Origin: S010-25 sp964441285
GTDB taxonomy: Bacteria; Pseudomonadota; Gammaproteobacteria; SZUA-229
Assembly (NCBI GenBank): GCA_964441285.1
Contig: CAYTUK010000012.1
Coordinates: 1 to 64,000 of the forward strand
Length of the DNA: 64,000 nt
Reading direction: 5' to 3'
Position 1 is the stretch's first letter. The number at the start of each line of letters is the position of its first letter. Of this stretch, positions 1-8,053 are shown in pieces. The notes beneath the pieces were generated by a model. It ran no database searches. It saw nothing but the letters and a program-made list of their open reading frames with translations, and had not been told where the DNA came from. The position numbers were made by a program, and so were the translations under genes.

Positions 1-17
1 CGAAGATTATTGAATAA
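1..17 (+). CDS. tuf: Elongation factor Tu, 3' end only (second tuf copy)
   Basis: Only the last codons are inside the window (S-K-I-I-E-stop). They match exactly the end of the complete tuf gene that stops at 16961, and the identity continues past the stop. A tuf gene followed by tRNA-Trp, secE and nusG is a common gammaproteobacterial order, so this is the copy usually called tufB. EF-Tu delivers aminoacyl-tRNA to the ribosome. Only the 3' end can be judged. Confidence 0.9.
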
Positions 18-55
18 AGCGGTATTCGGGCCGTTGGCCTGAAACACGCTTGTTC
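1..55 (+). repeat. Shared tuf 3' end and downstream segment, copy 1
   Basis: These 55 bases are identical to 16945-16999. The match covers the last codons of tuf, the stop codon and 38 bases of downstream sequence, then ends abruptly. The downstream part can form a short G/C hairpin (CGGGCC-GTT-GGCCTG) without a T-run. The pattern fits gene conversion between two tuf copies. Confidence 0.9.
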
Positions 56-100
56 TTAAAGAGTGCATGGCGAGAGGCATTTGCCTTTTGCTACACGGTT

Positions 101-176
101 AGGCCAGTGGCTCAATTGGTAGAGCAGCGGTCTCCAAAACCGCAGGTTGGGGGTTCGAGTCCCTCCTGGCCTGCCA
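101..176 (+). tRNA. tRNA-Trp (anticodon CCA)
   Basis: A 76-nt cloverleaf is visible. The acceptor stem AGGCCAG/CTGGCCT (101-107 with 166-172) pairs perfectly, the anticodon arm reads GGTCTCCAAAACC with CCA as anticodon, the T-arm contains GGTTCGAGTCC, and a G discriminator is followed by an encoded CCA end. It lies between tuf and secE, as in many gammaproteobacteria, and is probably processed from a tuf-tRNA-secE transcript. Confidence 0.97.
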
Positions 177-205
177 ACATTAATTAGATGGCAGGTGGAA
201 AATAA

Positions 206-586
206 ATGGTCGCCAGGACCGAGAAAGTTGTTACAAACAGGTTAGACACGGTTAAATTAGTGTTGGCACTGCTGGTGCTCGTGCTGGGCATTGTCGGTTA
301 CTATGAATATGCGGCTGAATCACTGTTGTATAGAGTGCTTGGTCTGGTATTCATGGTCAGTATTGCACTAGCTATCAGTTATACTACACGCATGGGGCAG
401 GCAATTGTTGCGTTTGCGCAGGATGCACGTATGGAAGTACGTAAAGTGGTATGGCCGACACGACAGGAAACGGTGCAAACAACATTAATGGTTATCGCAG
501 CCGTGGTTATAATTGGTATCATTCTCTGGATTGTCGATATGATTTTAGCTAATGCAATTCAGTGGTTAACTGGGACAGGAGCGTAG
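206..586 (+). CDS. secE: Preprotein translocase subunit SecE
   Basis: SecE clamps the SecY channel in the inner membrane. This 126-residue protein is the long three-helix form of Enterobacteria and Pseudomonas. Two hydrophobic helices lie near residues 16-34 and 40-60, the conserved amphipathic stretch EVRKVVWPTRQET follows near residues 77-90, and a third membrane helix near 95-115. It stops 3 bases before nusG, so the two are co-transcribed. Confidence 0.97.
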   Translation: MVARTEKVVTNRLDTVKLVLALLVLVLGIVGYYEYAAESLLYRVLGLVFMVSIALAISYTTRMGQAIVAFAQDARMEVRKVVWPTRQETVQTTLMVIAAVVIIGIILWIVDMILANAIQWLTGTGA

Positions 587-589
587 ATC

Positions 590-1123
590 ATGGCAAAACA
601 CTGGTATGTTGTACACGCCTATTCGAATTTTGAAGCCAAGGTTAAGACTTCTCTAGAAGAGCATATTCATCTTGCTGGTATGGAAGATAAATTTGGTCAG
701 ATTTTGATTCCAACAGAAGAAGTTATTGAAATTAGAGATGGTGCCAAGCGTCGTTCCGAACGTAAATTTTTCCCAGGATATGTGCTGGTTGAAATGGAAA
801 TGACAGATGAAACCTGGCACCTGGTAAAAGATGTACCTAAAGTGATGGGTTTTATTGGTGGGACTAAAGATCAGCCCGCACCCATTACTGAAAAAGAAGC
901 GATGGCAATTGTGAATGCAATTGCTGAAGGTGTTGAAAAACCAAAACCCAAGGTGCTTTATCAGCCTGGTGAAGTGGTTCGTGTTACCGATGGCCCGTTT
1001 AATGATTTCAATGGGGTTGTTGAGGAAGTGGATTACGATCGCAATCGCCTTAAAGTTGCGGTGTTAATTTTTGGTCGATCAACACCGGTTGAACTGGAAT
1101 TTAGTCAGGTTGAGAAAGGTTAA
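590..1123 (+). CDS. nusG: Transcription termination/antitermination protein NusG
   Basis: NusG binds RNA polymerase and links it to Rho or to ribosomal protein S10. The 177-residue protein begins with the NGN domain (KHWYVVHAYSNFEAKV, then the FFPGYVLVEMEM segment). It ends with a KOW domain near residues 125-175 (GEVVRVTDGPFNDFNGVVEEVD). Length and domain order are normal for the family. It is translationally close to secE. Confidence 0.98.
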   Translation: MAKHWYVVHAYSNFEAKVKTSLEEHIHLAGMEDKFGQILIPTEEVIEIRDGAKRRSERKFFPGYVLVEMEMTDETWHLVKDVPKVMGFIGGTKDQPAPITEKEAMAIVNAIAEGVEKPKPKVLYQPGEVVRVTDGPFNDFNGVVEEVDYDRNRLKVAVLIFGRSTPVELEFSQVEKG

Positions 1124-1179
1124 CAGGTGGTTTTAAGCTGGTGGTTATTAGTCGATAGCTAAATATGGCTTAACTTTTA

Positions 1180-1210
1180 CTGACTATTTTCGGCAGACGA
1201 ATAATATAAT
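1180..1210 (+). promoter_or_regulatory. Candidate promoter upstream of rplK
   Basis: A consensus -10 TATAAT lies at 1205-1210. The best -35 is CTGACT at 1180-1185, giving a long 19-base spacer, so the match is imperfect. A separate L11 promoter at this place is known in E. coli; assignment here is by analogy. Confidence 0.4.
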
Positions 1211-1251
1211 TGTTCGGTATTTTTATTAAACCGGATTGTTTTAAACATAGA

Positions 1252-1290
1252 GCGGGGAGCCTGAACGAAAGCGTCAGGCGGTTGCACCCG
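1252..1290 (+). promoter_or_regulatory. Candidate ribosomal protein L1 binding leader
   Basis: Just upstream of rplK the RNA can form a two-part stem. An outer helix pairs CGGG (1253-1256) with CCCG (1287-1290), an inner helix pairs GCCTGA (1259-1264) with TCAGGC (1274-1279), and an asymmetric internal loop separates them. In bacteria L1 represses the rplK-rplA mRNA by binding such a structure, which mimics its 23S rRNA site. Identity as an L1 site is inferred from position and shape. Confidence 0.5.
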
Positions 1291-1300
1291 GGAGAGCAAG

Positions 1301-1735
1301 ATGGCTAAGAAAGTCGATGCATATATAAAATTGCAGGTACCTGCTGGTGCCGCAAATCCAAGTCCACCTGTTGGCCCAGCTTTGGGTCAGCATGGTGTTA
1401 ATATCATGGAATTCTGTAAAGCGTTTAATGCAAAAACGCAGAATCTTGAGAAGAATTTACCCACTCCTGTTGTAATTACTGTTTATAGCGATAAAAGTTT
1501 TACGTTTATTACTAAAACGCCACCTGCCTCTGTTTTATTAAAAAAAGCCGCCGGTGTGCCTAAAGGGAGTGGTGAGCCACATATAAATAAGGTTGGTAAA
1601 GTGGGCCGTGCTCAACTGGAAGAAATTGCAAATGCGAAAATGCCTGATTTAACGGCAACTGATATGGATGCTGCTGTACGTACCATTGCGGGTAGTGCGC
1701 GTAGTATGGGTATCGAAACAGAGGGTGTGAAATAA
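1301..1735 (+). CDS. rplK: 50S ribosomal protein L11
   Basis: L11 forms the GTPase-associated region of the large subunit and is needed for RelA activation. The 144-residue protein has the N-terminal domain with the proline-rich segment GAANPSPPVGPALGQHGVN near residues 16-34, and the C-terminal rRNA-binding domain (GSARSMGIETEG at the end). A GGGAG-type ribosome binding site precedes the ATG. Its TAA overlaps the rplA ATG by one base, indicating translational coupling. Confidence 0.98.
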   Translation: MAKKVDAYIKLQVPAGAANPSPPVGPALGQHGVNIMEFCKAFNAKTQNLEKNLPTPVVITVYSDKSFTFITKTPPASVLLKKAAGVPKGSGEPHINKVGKVGRAQLEEIANAKMPDLTATDMDAAVRTIAGSARSMGIETEGVK

Positions 1736-2430
1736 TGGCTAAATTAACGAAGCGCATTAAAGCAATTAATGAGAAAATAGATAAAGATAAGGCTTACCCG
1801 CTTGAAGAAGCGCTTACACTATTAAAAGAACTGTCCAGCGTTAAATTCAATGAGTCAGTTGACATTAGCGTCAACCTTGGTGTCGATCCAAAGAAAGGTG
1901 AGCAGGTCGTTCGTGGTGCAACTGTGCTGCCGAATGGCAGTGGTAAAACGATACGTGTAGCCGTATTTACTGATGGCGATAATGCCAAAGCGGCTCAGGC
2001 GGCGGGTGCTGATATTGTTGGTATGGATGATCTTGCGGCTGAAGTTAAAAAAGGGAATATGGATTTTGATGTCGTTATTGCTTCACCCGATGCAATGCGC
2101 GTGGTGGGTCAGTTAGGGCAGATTTTAGGCCCCCGCGGTTTAATGCCTAATCCTAAAGTTGGTACAGTTACTCCCGATGTTGCCACCGCAGTTAAAAACG
2201 CTAAATCTGGACAGGTGCGTTACCGCGTGGATAAGGCGGGTATTATTCACTGTTCTATTGGTACGGTTAAGTTTGATGTGGTGCAGTTGAAACAGAATAT
2301 TGATAGTTTGATTGCTGACCTGATCAAGATAAAACCAATAGCTTCTAAAGGTGTCTACCTGAAAAAAGTTTCTGTTTCAACAACGATGGGTCCGGGTCTG
2401 GCTATTGATGTGTCCGTTTATGCACATTGA
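1735..2430 (+). CDS. rplA: 50S ribosomal protein L1
   Basis: L1 builds the mobile stalk that moves deacylated tRNA out of the E site, and it represses its own operon. It has 231 residues, the usual size. Typical segments are GRGLMPNPKVGTVT (near residues 132-147) and the C-terminal SSTMGPG-like ending (VSTTMGPGLAID). The start overlaps the rplK stop (TAATG). Confidence 0.98.
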   Translation: MAKLTKRIKAINEKIDKDKAYPLEEALTLLKELSSVKFNESVDISVNLGVDPKKGEQVVRGATVLPNGSGKTIRVAVFTDGDNAKAAQAAGADIVGMDDLAAEVKKGNMDFDVVIASPDAMRVVGQLGQILGPRGLMPNPKVGTVTPDVATAVKNAKSGQVRYRVDKAGIIHCSIGTVKFDVVQLKQNIDSLIADLIKIKPIASKGVYLKKVSVSTTMGPGLAIDVSVYAH

Positions 2431-2514
2431 TGATATCTGGCTAGTTACTATTTGTTGAGATAAAAAATTTGTTTCTGTCTGGTGAATATACCTGACAGTA
2501 ATAATGATTTGACA

Positions 2515-2707
2515 GCCGAGTAATCGGTGTCGTCAGAGACCGTAGGTGTGATGTGTATTGGAATATTAATTCTGCAATGCATTGCTTAATTTCCTACGTA
2601 GATGGTGAATCTTGTAACGAGAGCACCGTAGAGAATCATACATTTGTATGATTTGTTTACCTGGCTGGGACGGAAACGTTTATCCTGGCTTTAACTGGAG
2701 AGTTTAA
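2515..2707 (+). promoter_or_regulatory. rplJ leader region (L10 operon control)
   Basis: The 277 bases between rplA and rplJ contain no gene. The section around 2530-2640 holds GTCAGAGACCGTAGGTG and later CCTACGTAGATGGTGA, which resemble the leader before rplJ in other gammaproteobacteria. There L10-L7/L12 binds the mRNA and represses translation. Extent and fold are not resolved by eye. Confidence 0.5.
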
Positions 2708-3238
2708 GTGGCACTAAATCTTGAAGACAAAAAATCAATTGTCGCAGAGGTTACTACAATTGCCGCCAGTGCACATTCGGCCATTGCGGCTGAATACCGT
2801 GGTTTGACTGTCGATGAAATGACTGATTTACGGGTGAAAGCGCGTAATGAAGGGGTCTATCTTCGTGTGGTCAAAAACTCACTGGTAAAACGTGCCGTTG
2901 AAGGTACTGAGTTTGAGTGTATGCAGGAATCTCTGGTGGGGCCGCTGATTATGGCGTTCTCACAGGAAGATCCAGGCGCAGCTGCTCGGCTCGTGAAGAA
3001 TTTTTCAAAAGAAAACGACAAGTTAATCGCTAAAGTGATTGCAATTGGTGGAGAAATTCTGCCCATTGAGCAACTTGATGCACTGTCTAAATTACCTAAT
3101 CGTGAGCAGGCGATTGCTCTATTGATGGCGGTAATGAAAGCACCAATTGAAAAATTCGTTCGCACCCTCAACGAGCCACATGCGAAATTCGTTCGCACTG
3201 TGGCAGCTGTACGTGATCAAAAACAGGCGAGTGCGTAG
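2708..3238 (+). CDS. rplJ: 50S ribosomal protein L10
   Basis: L10 is the base of the L7/L12 stalk and the autorepressor of the rplJL mRNA. The 176-residue protein starts with GTG, preceded by a GGAG site (about 2696-2699), and reads MALNLEDKKSIVAEV. The rRNA-binding globular domain covers about residues 1-130, and the C-terminal helix that carries L7/L12 dimers follows. It is a little longer than the 165-residue E. coli protein. Confidence 0.97.
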   Translation: MALNLEDKKSIVAEVTTIAASAHSAIAAEYRGLTVDEMTDLRVKARNEGVYLRVVKNSLVKRAVEGTEFECMQESLVGPLIMAFSQEDPGAAARLVKNFSKENDKLIAKVIAIGGEILPIEQLDALSKLPNREQAIALLMAVMKAPIEKFVRTLNEPHAKFVRTVAAVRDQKQASA

Positions 3239-3297
3239 TAATAACGCTGCTTTGCAATTTTTAACTTTTTTTATATTTAATAATCTGGAGAATAGTC

Positions 3298-3675
3298 ATG
3301 GCTGTTTCTAAAGATGATATTCTGGAAACTATTTCCAACATGTCTGTAATGGAAGTTGTGGACCTTATATCTGCAATGGAAGAAAAATTTGGTGTATCTG
3401 CTGCGGTAGCTGTTGCTGCTGCACCTGCTGCGGGTGATGGCGGTGGTGAAGCGGCTGCTGTCAAAGATGAGTTTGATGTTGTTTTAACCGGTTTCGGTGA
3501 AAATAAAGTTGCGGTAATTAAGGCCGTTCGTGCTTTAACCGGCTTAGGCCTGAAAGAAGCGAAAGCAGCAGTAGAAGGCACCCCGACTACTGTTAAAGAA
3601 GCTGTAACTAAAGACGAAGCTGAAGACGTTAAGAAACAGCTTGAAGAGATTGGCGCAACTGTCGAGCTTAAATAG
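3298..3675 (+). CDS. rplL: 50S ribosomal protein L7/L12
   Basis: L7/L12 is the multi-copy stalk protein that recruits translational GTPases. The 125-residue sequence has the dimerising N-terminal helices (residues 1-33), an alanine/glycine hinge (about 34-56), and the globular C-terminal domain with the invariant KVAVIKAVR and GLGLKEAKAAVE segments. A clear GGAG site precedes the ATG. Confidence 0.98.
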   Translation: MAVSKDDILETISNMSVMEVVDLISAMEEKFGVSAAVAVAAAPAAGDGGGEAAAVKDEFDVVLTGFGENKVAVIKAVRALTGLGLKEAKAAVEGTPTTVKEAVTKDEAEDVKKQLEEIGATVELK

Positions 3676-3681
3676 ACAGTA

Positions 3682-3702
3682 CGCTGATTGTCGGAGTCAG
3701 CG
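3682..3702 (+). promoter_or_regulatory. Hairpin between rplL and rpoB, possible attenuator or processing site
   Basis: CGCTGA (3682-3687) pairs with TCAGCG (3697-3702) across a 9-base loop, 6 bases after the rplL stop. No strong T-run follows. In E. coli the same gap contains an attenuator and an RNase III site that lower rpoBC expression relative to rplJL. A similar role here is inference. Confidence 0.35.
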
Positions 3703-3843
3703 ACAGCTGAGGCTGGCAACTCTGTTTGCAGGTGATGTAAGCAGGGTTGACTGGCCTTTAGTTGTTTCCGTTAAAAATAGCTGTAACTGGAGTTATAGAA
3801 AATATAACGTCGAATATATAAAGTTCAATTACGAGGAATACTG

Positions 3844-6800
3844 ATGGCATACTCTTTTACCGAGAAAAAACGATTACGCAAGGATTTCGGTAAGCGTCCA
3901 CCTGTGTTGGATGTCCCCTATCTGTTGTCGATGCAAATTGATTCATTTAATTCATTTTTGCAGTCAGAGAAATCCCAGCAAAGTCGCAATGACACTGGAT
4001 TGCAGGGCGCGTTTAAGTCAGTATTTCCAATTATCAGTTATTCTGGGCACGTAAAACTGCAGTTCGTCCAGTACAATTTAGGCAAACCACTGTTTGATGT
4101 GAAAGAATGTCAACTTCGCGGTATGACGTATGCAGCGCCATTGCGAGTTATTCTACGCCTTGAAATCTTTGACAAGGACAGTAAAAAGAAAATCACGCCA
4201 AAAGAAGTCAAAGAGCAGGAAGTTTATATGGGTGAAATGCCCTTAATGACGGAAAATGGTACTTTTGTTATTAATGGTACTGAGCGTGTTATTGTTTCAC
4301 AGTTGCATCGTTCGCCAGGCGTGTTGTTTGATCATGACAAAGGTAAAACACATTCATCGGGCAAGATTTTATATTCAGCACGCGTTATTCCTTACCGTGG
4401 TTCCTGGCTGGATTTTGAATTTGATCCAAAAGATAGCGTGTTTGTTCGCATTGATCGCCGCCGTAAATTGCCGGCAACCATTTTATTGCGTTCGTTGGGT
4501 TATAACAACGAGGAAATTCTGGATATTTTCTTCGATGATATTGAGTATACCTTTACCAAAGATGGGCTGAGTTTTCCGCTCGCACCAGAGCGTCTGCGTG
4601 GTGAAACGGCACACTTCGACATAACTGCAGGAAAGGAAGTAATTGTAGAAGCCGGTCGCCGAGTGACTATGCGCCAGATTAAGTTGCTTGAGAAGAAAAA
4701 AGTTAAAATTTTAAAAGCACCACTGGATTACCTGGTAGGCAAGATGCTTGCACACGATATCATTGACACCGAAACCGGTGAAGTAATGGTACCAGCCAAT
4801 GCCGAGTTTACGGAAGAACTAATCACCTTCGTGCAGGAAAAAGGTATAAAAAGCGTACGTGTTATCTATACCAATGATCTTGATGTCGGGCCATTTATGT
4901 CCAATACATTGAGCATTGATAGCACTACAACCAAGCTGGAAGCGCAAATTGAAATTTACCGGATGATGCGCCCGGGCGAACCACCGACGAAAGATGCCGC
5001 AGAAAATCTGTTTAATAACCTGTTTTTCTCCGAAGATCGTTATGACCTTTCTATTGTTGGCCGGATGAAGTTTAATCGTCGCTTGCAGCGTGATGGTTCC
5101 ACTGGGCCAGGTACGCTTTACGACTACCACCACTTTAATGGCAGGAAAGATGAAACGTCGAAGCGACTGGTTGCAGAAATGGGTGAAACTTCAGACATCC
5201 TGTCGGTGATGAAAGAGTTGATTAATATCCGTAATGGAAACGGCACCGTTGACGATATTGACCATCTGGGTAATCGGCGTATTCGTAGCGTCGGTGAGAT
5301 GGCGGAAAATGTTTTCCGTGTTGGACTGGTTCGTGTTGAACGTGCAGTGAAAGAGCGTTTAACCACTGCGGAGCAGGATGGTCTGATGCCGCAGGAGTTA
5401 ATAAATGCTAAACCTGTTGCCGCAGCAGTTAAAGAATTTTTTGGTTCCAGTCAGCTCTCTCAGTTTATGGATCAGAATAATCCTTTATCTGAGGTAACCC
5501 ATAAACGCCGTATTTCTGCGTTAGGCCCAGGTGGTTTGACCCGTGAACGCGCAGGTTTCGAGGTGCGAGATGTCCATCCAACGCATTATGGCCGCGTATG
5601 TCCAATTGAGACACCTGAAGGCCCGAATATTGGCCTGATTAACTCATTGTCCGTGTATGCGCGAACCAATGAATATGGTTTTCTCGAAACACCTTATCGA
5701 AAAGTAATCAATGCTATTGCGACCAGTGAAATTGAATATCTGTCTGCGATTGAAGAAAGTAATTTTGTGATTGCGCAGGCTAATGCCACCATGAGTGCAG
5801 ACGGTAAATTACTTGATGAGCTGGTGTCATGTCGTCACATGAATGAATTTTCACTGGCATCACCAGAAGATGTGCAGTTAATGGATGTATCACCAAAACA
5901 GATTGTATCGGTCGCGGCTTCACTTATTCCATTTCTTGAGCATGATGATGCTAACCGTGCATTGATGGGTTCAAACATGCAACGCCAGGCGGTTCCAACA
6001 TTACGTGCAGATAAACCACTAGTCGGAACAGGAATGGAGAAAACCGTTGCACATGATTCCGGTGCATCGGTGATAGCCAGGCGTGGAGGGGTGATTGATT
6101 CAGTTGATGCGGCACGAATTGTAATTCGTGCGCATGATGATGAAGCCGCAGACGGTGCAACCGGTGTGGATATTTATAACCTTACCAAATACACCCGCTC
6201 AAACCAGAATACCTGCATTAATCAACGGCCACTGGTACGTCCTGGCGATGTGGTTCAGCGTGGAGATATTATTGCTGACGGCCCCTCAACCGACATGGGT
6301 GAACTGGCACTGGGACAGAACATGCTGGTTGCCTACATGGCATGGAATGGTTACAACTTTGAGGATTCCATCATTATTTCTGAGCGTGTGGTTGAAGACG
6401 ATCGTTACACCACTATTCATATTCAGGAATTAAGTAGTGTTGCGCGAGACACCAAACTTGGTTCAGAAGAAATAACCGCAGATATCCCAAATGTAAGTGA
6501 AAGTCTATTATCCAAGCTGGATGAATCCGGTGTGGTTTATGTTGGTGCGGAAGTTAAACCGGGCGACATTCTGGTGGGTAAAGTCACTCCTAAAGGTGAA
6601 ACTCAACTCACGGCTGAAGAAAAGCTTTTACGGGCAATTTTTGGTGAGAAAGCTTCGGATGTAAAAGATTCTTCACTACGTGTTCCAGCCAGTACCTTTG
6701 GTACTGTTATTGGTGTACAGGTATTTACCCGTGATGGGGTTGAAAAAGATAAGCGTGCCATTGATATCGAAGAGCAGGGAATTATTTCAGTTAAGAAAGA

Positions 6801-7992
6801 TGTTGATGCCCAGTGGCAGATTATCGAGTTAGATTTATTTGCACGGATGAAATCTATGTTTATTGGTAAGCTGGCCGATTGTGGTCCTGCAGGTCTTAGC
6901 TCTGGTGACAAAATCACAGAAGCCTATCTGGATGCTCTGGATACTAAGTCCTGGTCACTCATTCGGCTGAAAGATGATGTGGATAACACCAGAATTGAAG
7001 AGTTGAACAAACAGCATCAGGAACAGCGTAAATTGCTGGATGCCTATTTTGAAGAGAAGAAAGCAAAACTGACTTCCGGTGATGATCTTGCGCCGGGCGT
7101 ACTAAAAATGGTTAAGGTTTACCTGGCTGTTAAGCGTCGTTTGCAGCCTGGCGACAAAATGGCAGGTCGTCATGGTAACAAAGGGGTGGTTTCTATTATT
7201 GTTCCGGTTGAGGATATGCCACATATGGAAGATGGTACGCCGGTTGATATTATTCTGAATCCGTTAGGCGTGCCTTCTCGAATGAATATTGGTCAGGTGC
7301 TTGAGACCCACCTTGGTTTTGCAGCAAAAGGTCTGGGAACGAAAATCAGTAATATGCTGGATGACAATAAGAGCGCTACCGAGATACGGGCTTTTCTTGA
7401 GAAAATCTATAACCACGACACGAAGAATGAGGATCTGGATGCTTTTAGTGATGATGAGATTATGCATCTGGCGAATAATCTGCGTAAAGGTGTGCCGATG
7501 GCAACACCGGTATTTGATGGTGCAGAGGAAGAAGAAATTCATCGTATGTTAGAACTGGCAGGTTTGCCTGTTAGTGGTCAAACAACGCTATATGATGGCT
7601 GCACAGGTGATGCGTTTGACTGCCTGATTACTATTGGCTACAAATATATGCTGAAATTGAACCATCTGATTGATGACAAAATGCATGCACGTTCCACCGG
7701 TCCTTATAGTCTGGTTACGCAGCAACCATTGGGCGGCAAAGCCCAATTTGGTGGTCAACGCTTTGGTGAGATGGAAGTCTGGGCGCTGGAAGCTTACGGT
7801 GCTGCCTATACCCTGCAGGAAATGCTGACAGTGAAATCAGATGACGTGGCAGGTCGAAACAAGATGTATAAAAATATTGTTGATGGTAATCACCATATGG
7901 AACCAGGCATGCCAGAGTCGTTCAATGTATTGCTTAAGGAAATTCGTGCACTGGGCATCAATATTGAACTTGAACAGGAGAATAAGACCTGA
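3844..7992 (+). CDS. rpoB: DNA-directed RNA polymerase subunit beta
   Basis: RpoB is one of the two catalytic subunits of RNA polymerase. At 1382 residues it is slightly longer than the 1342-residue E. coli protein. The rifampicin-pocket segment FMDQNNPLSEVTHKRR starts near residue 541. Residues D543, H553 and S558 (E. coli D516, H526, S531) are all the sensitive-type residues. The GDKMAGRHGNKGV segment and the C-terminal GGKAQFGGQRFGEMEVWALE segment are intact. A weak AGGA site precedes the ATG; rpoC follows after 61 bases. Confidence 0.99.
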   Translation: MAYSFTEKKRLRKDFGKRPPVLDVPYLLSMQIDSFNSFLQSEKSQQSRNDTGLQGAFKSVFPIISYSGHVKLQFVQYNLGKPLFDVKECQLRGMTYAAPLRVILRLEIFDKDSKKKITPKEVKEQEVYMGEMPLMTENGTFVINGTERVIVSQLHRSPGVLFDHDKGKTHSSGKILYSARVIPYRGSWLDFEFDPKDSVFVRIDRRRKLPATILLRSLGYNNEEILDIFFDDIEYTFTKDGLSFPLAPERLRGETAHFDITAGKEVIVEAGRRVTMRQIKLLEKKKVKILKAPLDYLVGKMLAHDIIDTETGEVMVPANAEFTEELITFVQEKGIKSVRVIYTNDLDVGPFMSNTLSIDSTTTKLEAQIEIYRMMRPGEPPTKDAAENLFNNLFFSEDRYDLSIVGRMKFNRRLQRDGSTGPGTLYDYHHFNGRKDETSKRLVAEMGETSDILSVMKELINIRNGNGTVDDIDHLGNRRIRSVGEMAENVFRVGLVRVERAVKERLTTAEQDGLMPQELINAKPVAAAVKEFFGSSQLSQFMDQNNPLSEVTHKRRISALGPGGLTRERAGFEVRDVHPTHYGRVCPIETPEGPNIGLINSLSVYARTNEYGFLETPYRKVINAIATSEIEYLSAIEESNFVIAQANATMSADGKLLDELVSCRHMNEFSLASPEDVQLMDVSPKQIVSVAASLIPFLEHDDANRALMGSNMQRQAVPTLRADKPLVGTGMEKTVAHDSGASVIARRGGVIDSVDAARIVIRAHDDEAADGATGVDIYNLTKYTRSNQNTCINQRPLVRPGDVVQRGDIIADGPSTDMGELALGQNMLVAYMAWNGYNFEDSIIISERVVEDDRYTTIHIQELSSVARDTKLGSEEITADIPNVSESLLSKLDESGVVYVGAEVKPGDILVGKVTPKGETQLTAEEKLLRAIFGEKASDVKDSSLRVPASTFGTVIGVQVFTRDGVEKDKRAIDIEEQGIISVKKDVDAQWQIIELDLFARMKSMFIGKLADCGPAGLSSGDKITEAYLDALDTKSWSLIRLKDDVDNTRIEELNKQHQEQRKLLDAYFEEKKAKLTSGDDLAPGVLKMVKVYLAVKRRLQPGDKMAGRHGNKGVVSIIVPVEDMPHMEDGTPVDIILNPLGVPSRMNIGQVLETHLGFAAKGLGTKISNMLDDNKSATEIRAFLEKIYNHDTKNEDLDAFSDDEIMHLANNLRKGVPMATPVFDGAEEEEIHRMLELAGLPVSGQTTLYDGCTGDAFDCLITIGYKYMLKLNHLIDDKMHARSTGPYSLVTQQPLGGKAQFGGQRFGEMEVWALEAYGAAYTLQEMLTVKSDDVAGRNKMYKNIVDGNHHMEPGMPESFNVLLKEIRALGINIELEQENKT

Positions 7993-8053
7993 CTTAGGGC
8001 TTATCCGGTACACGTAACCATATATTACTTAATATAAGACAGGATTTAGGGCA

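Noticed and set aside
3261..3719. 152-codon open frame antisense to rplL
   Set aside because: It is the complementary shadow of the alanine-rich rplL and has no family features or start signal.
3641..3844. 67-codon frame bridging rplL and rpoB
   Set aside because: Overlaps the end of rplL, has no good ribosome binding site and no recognisable features; the gap is better read as a leader with a hairpin.
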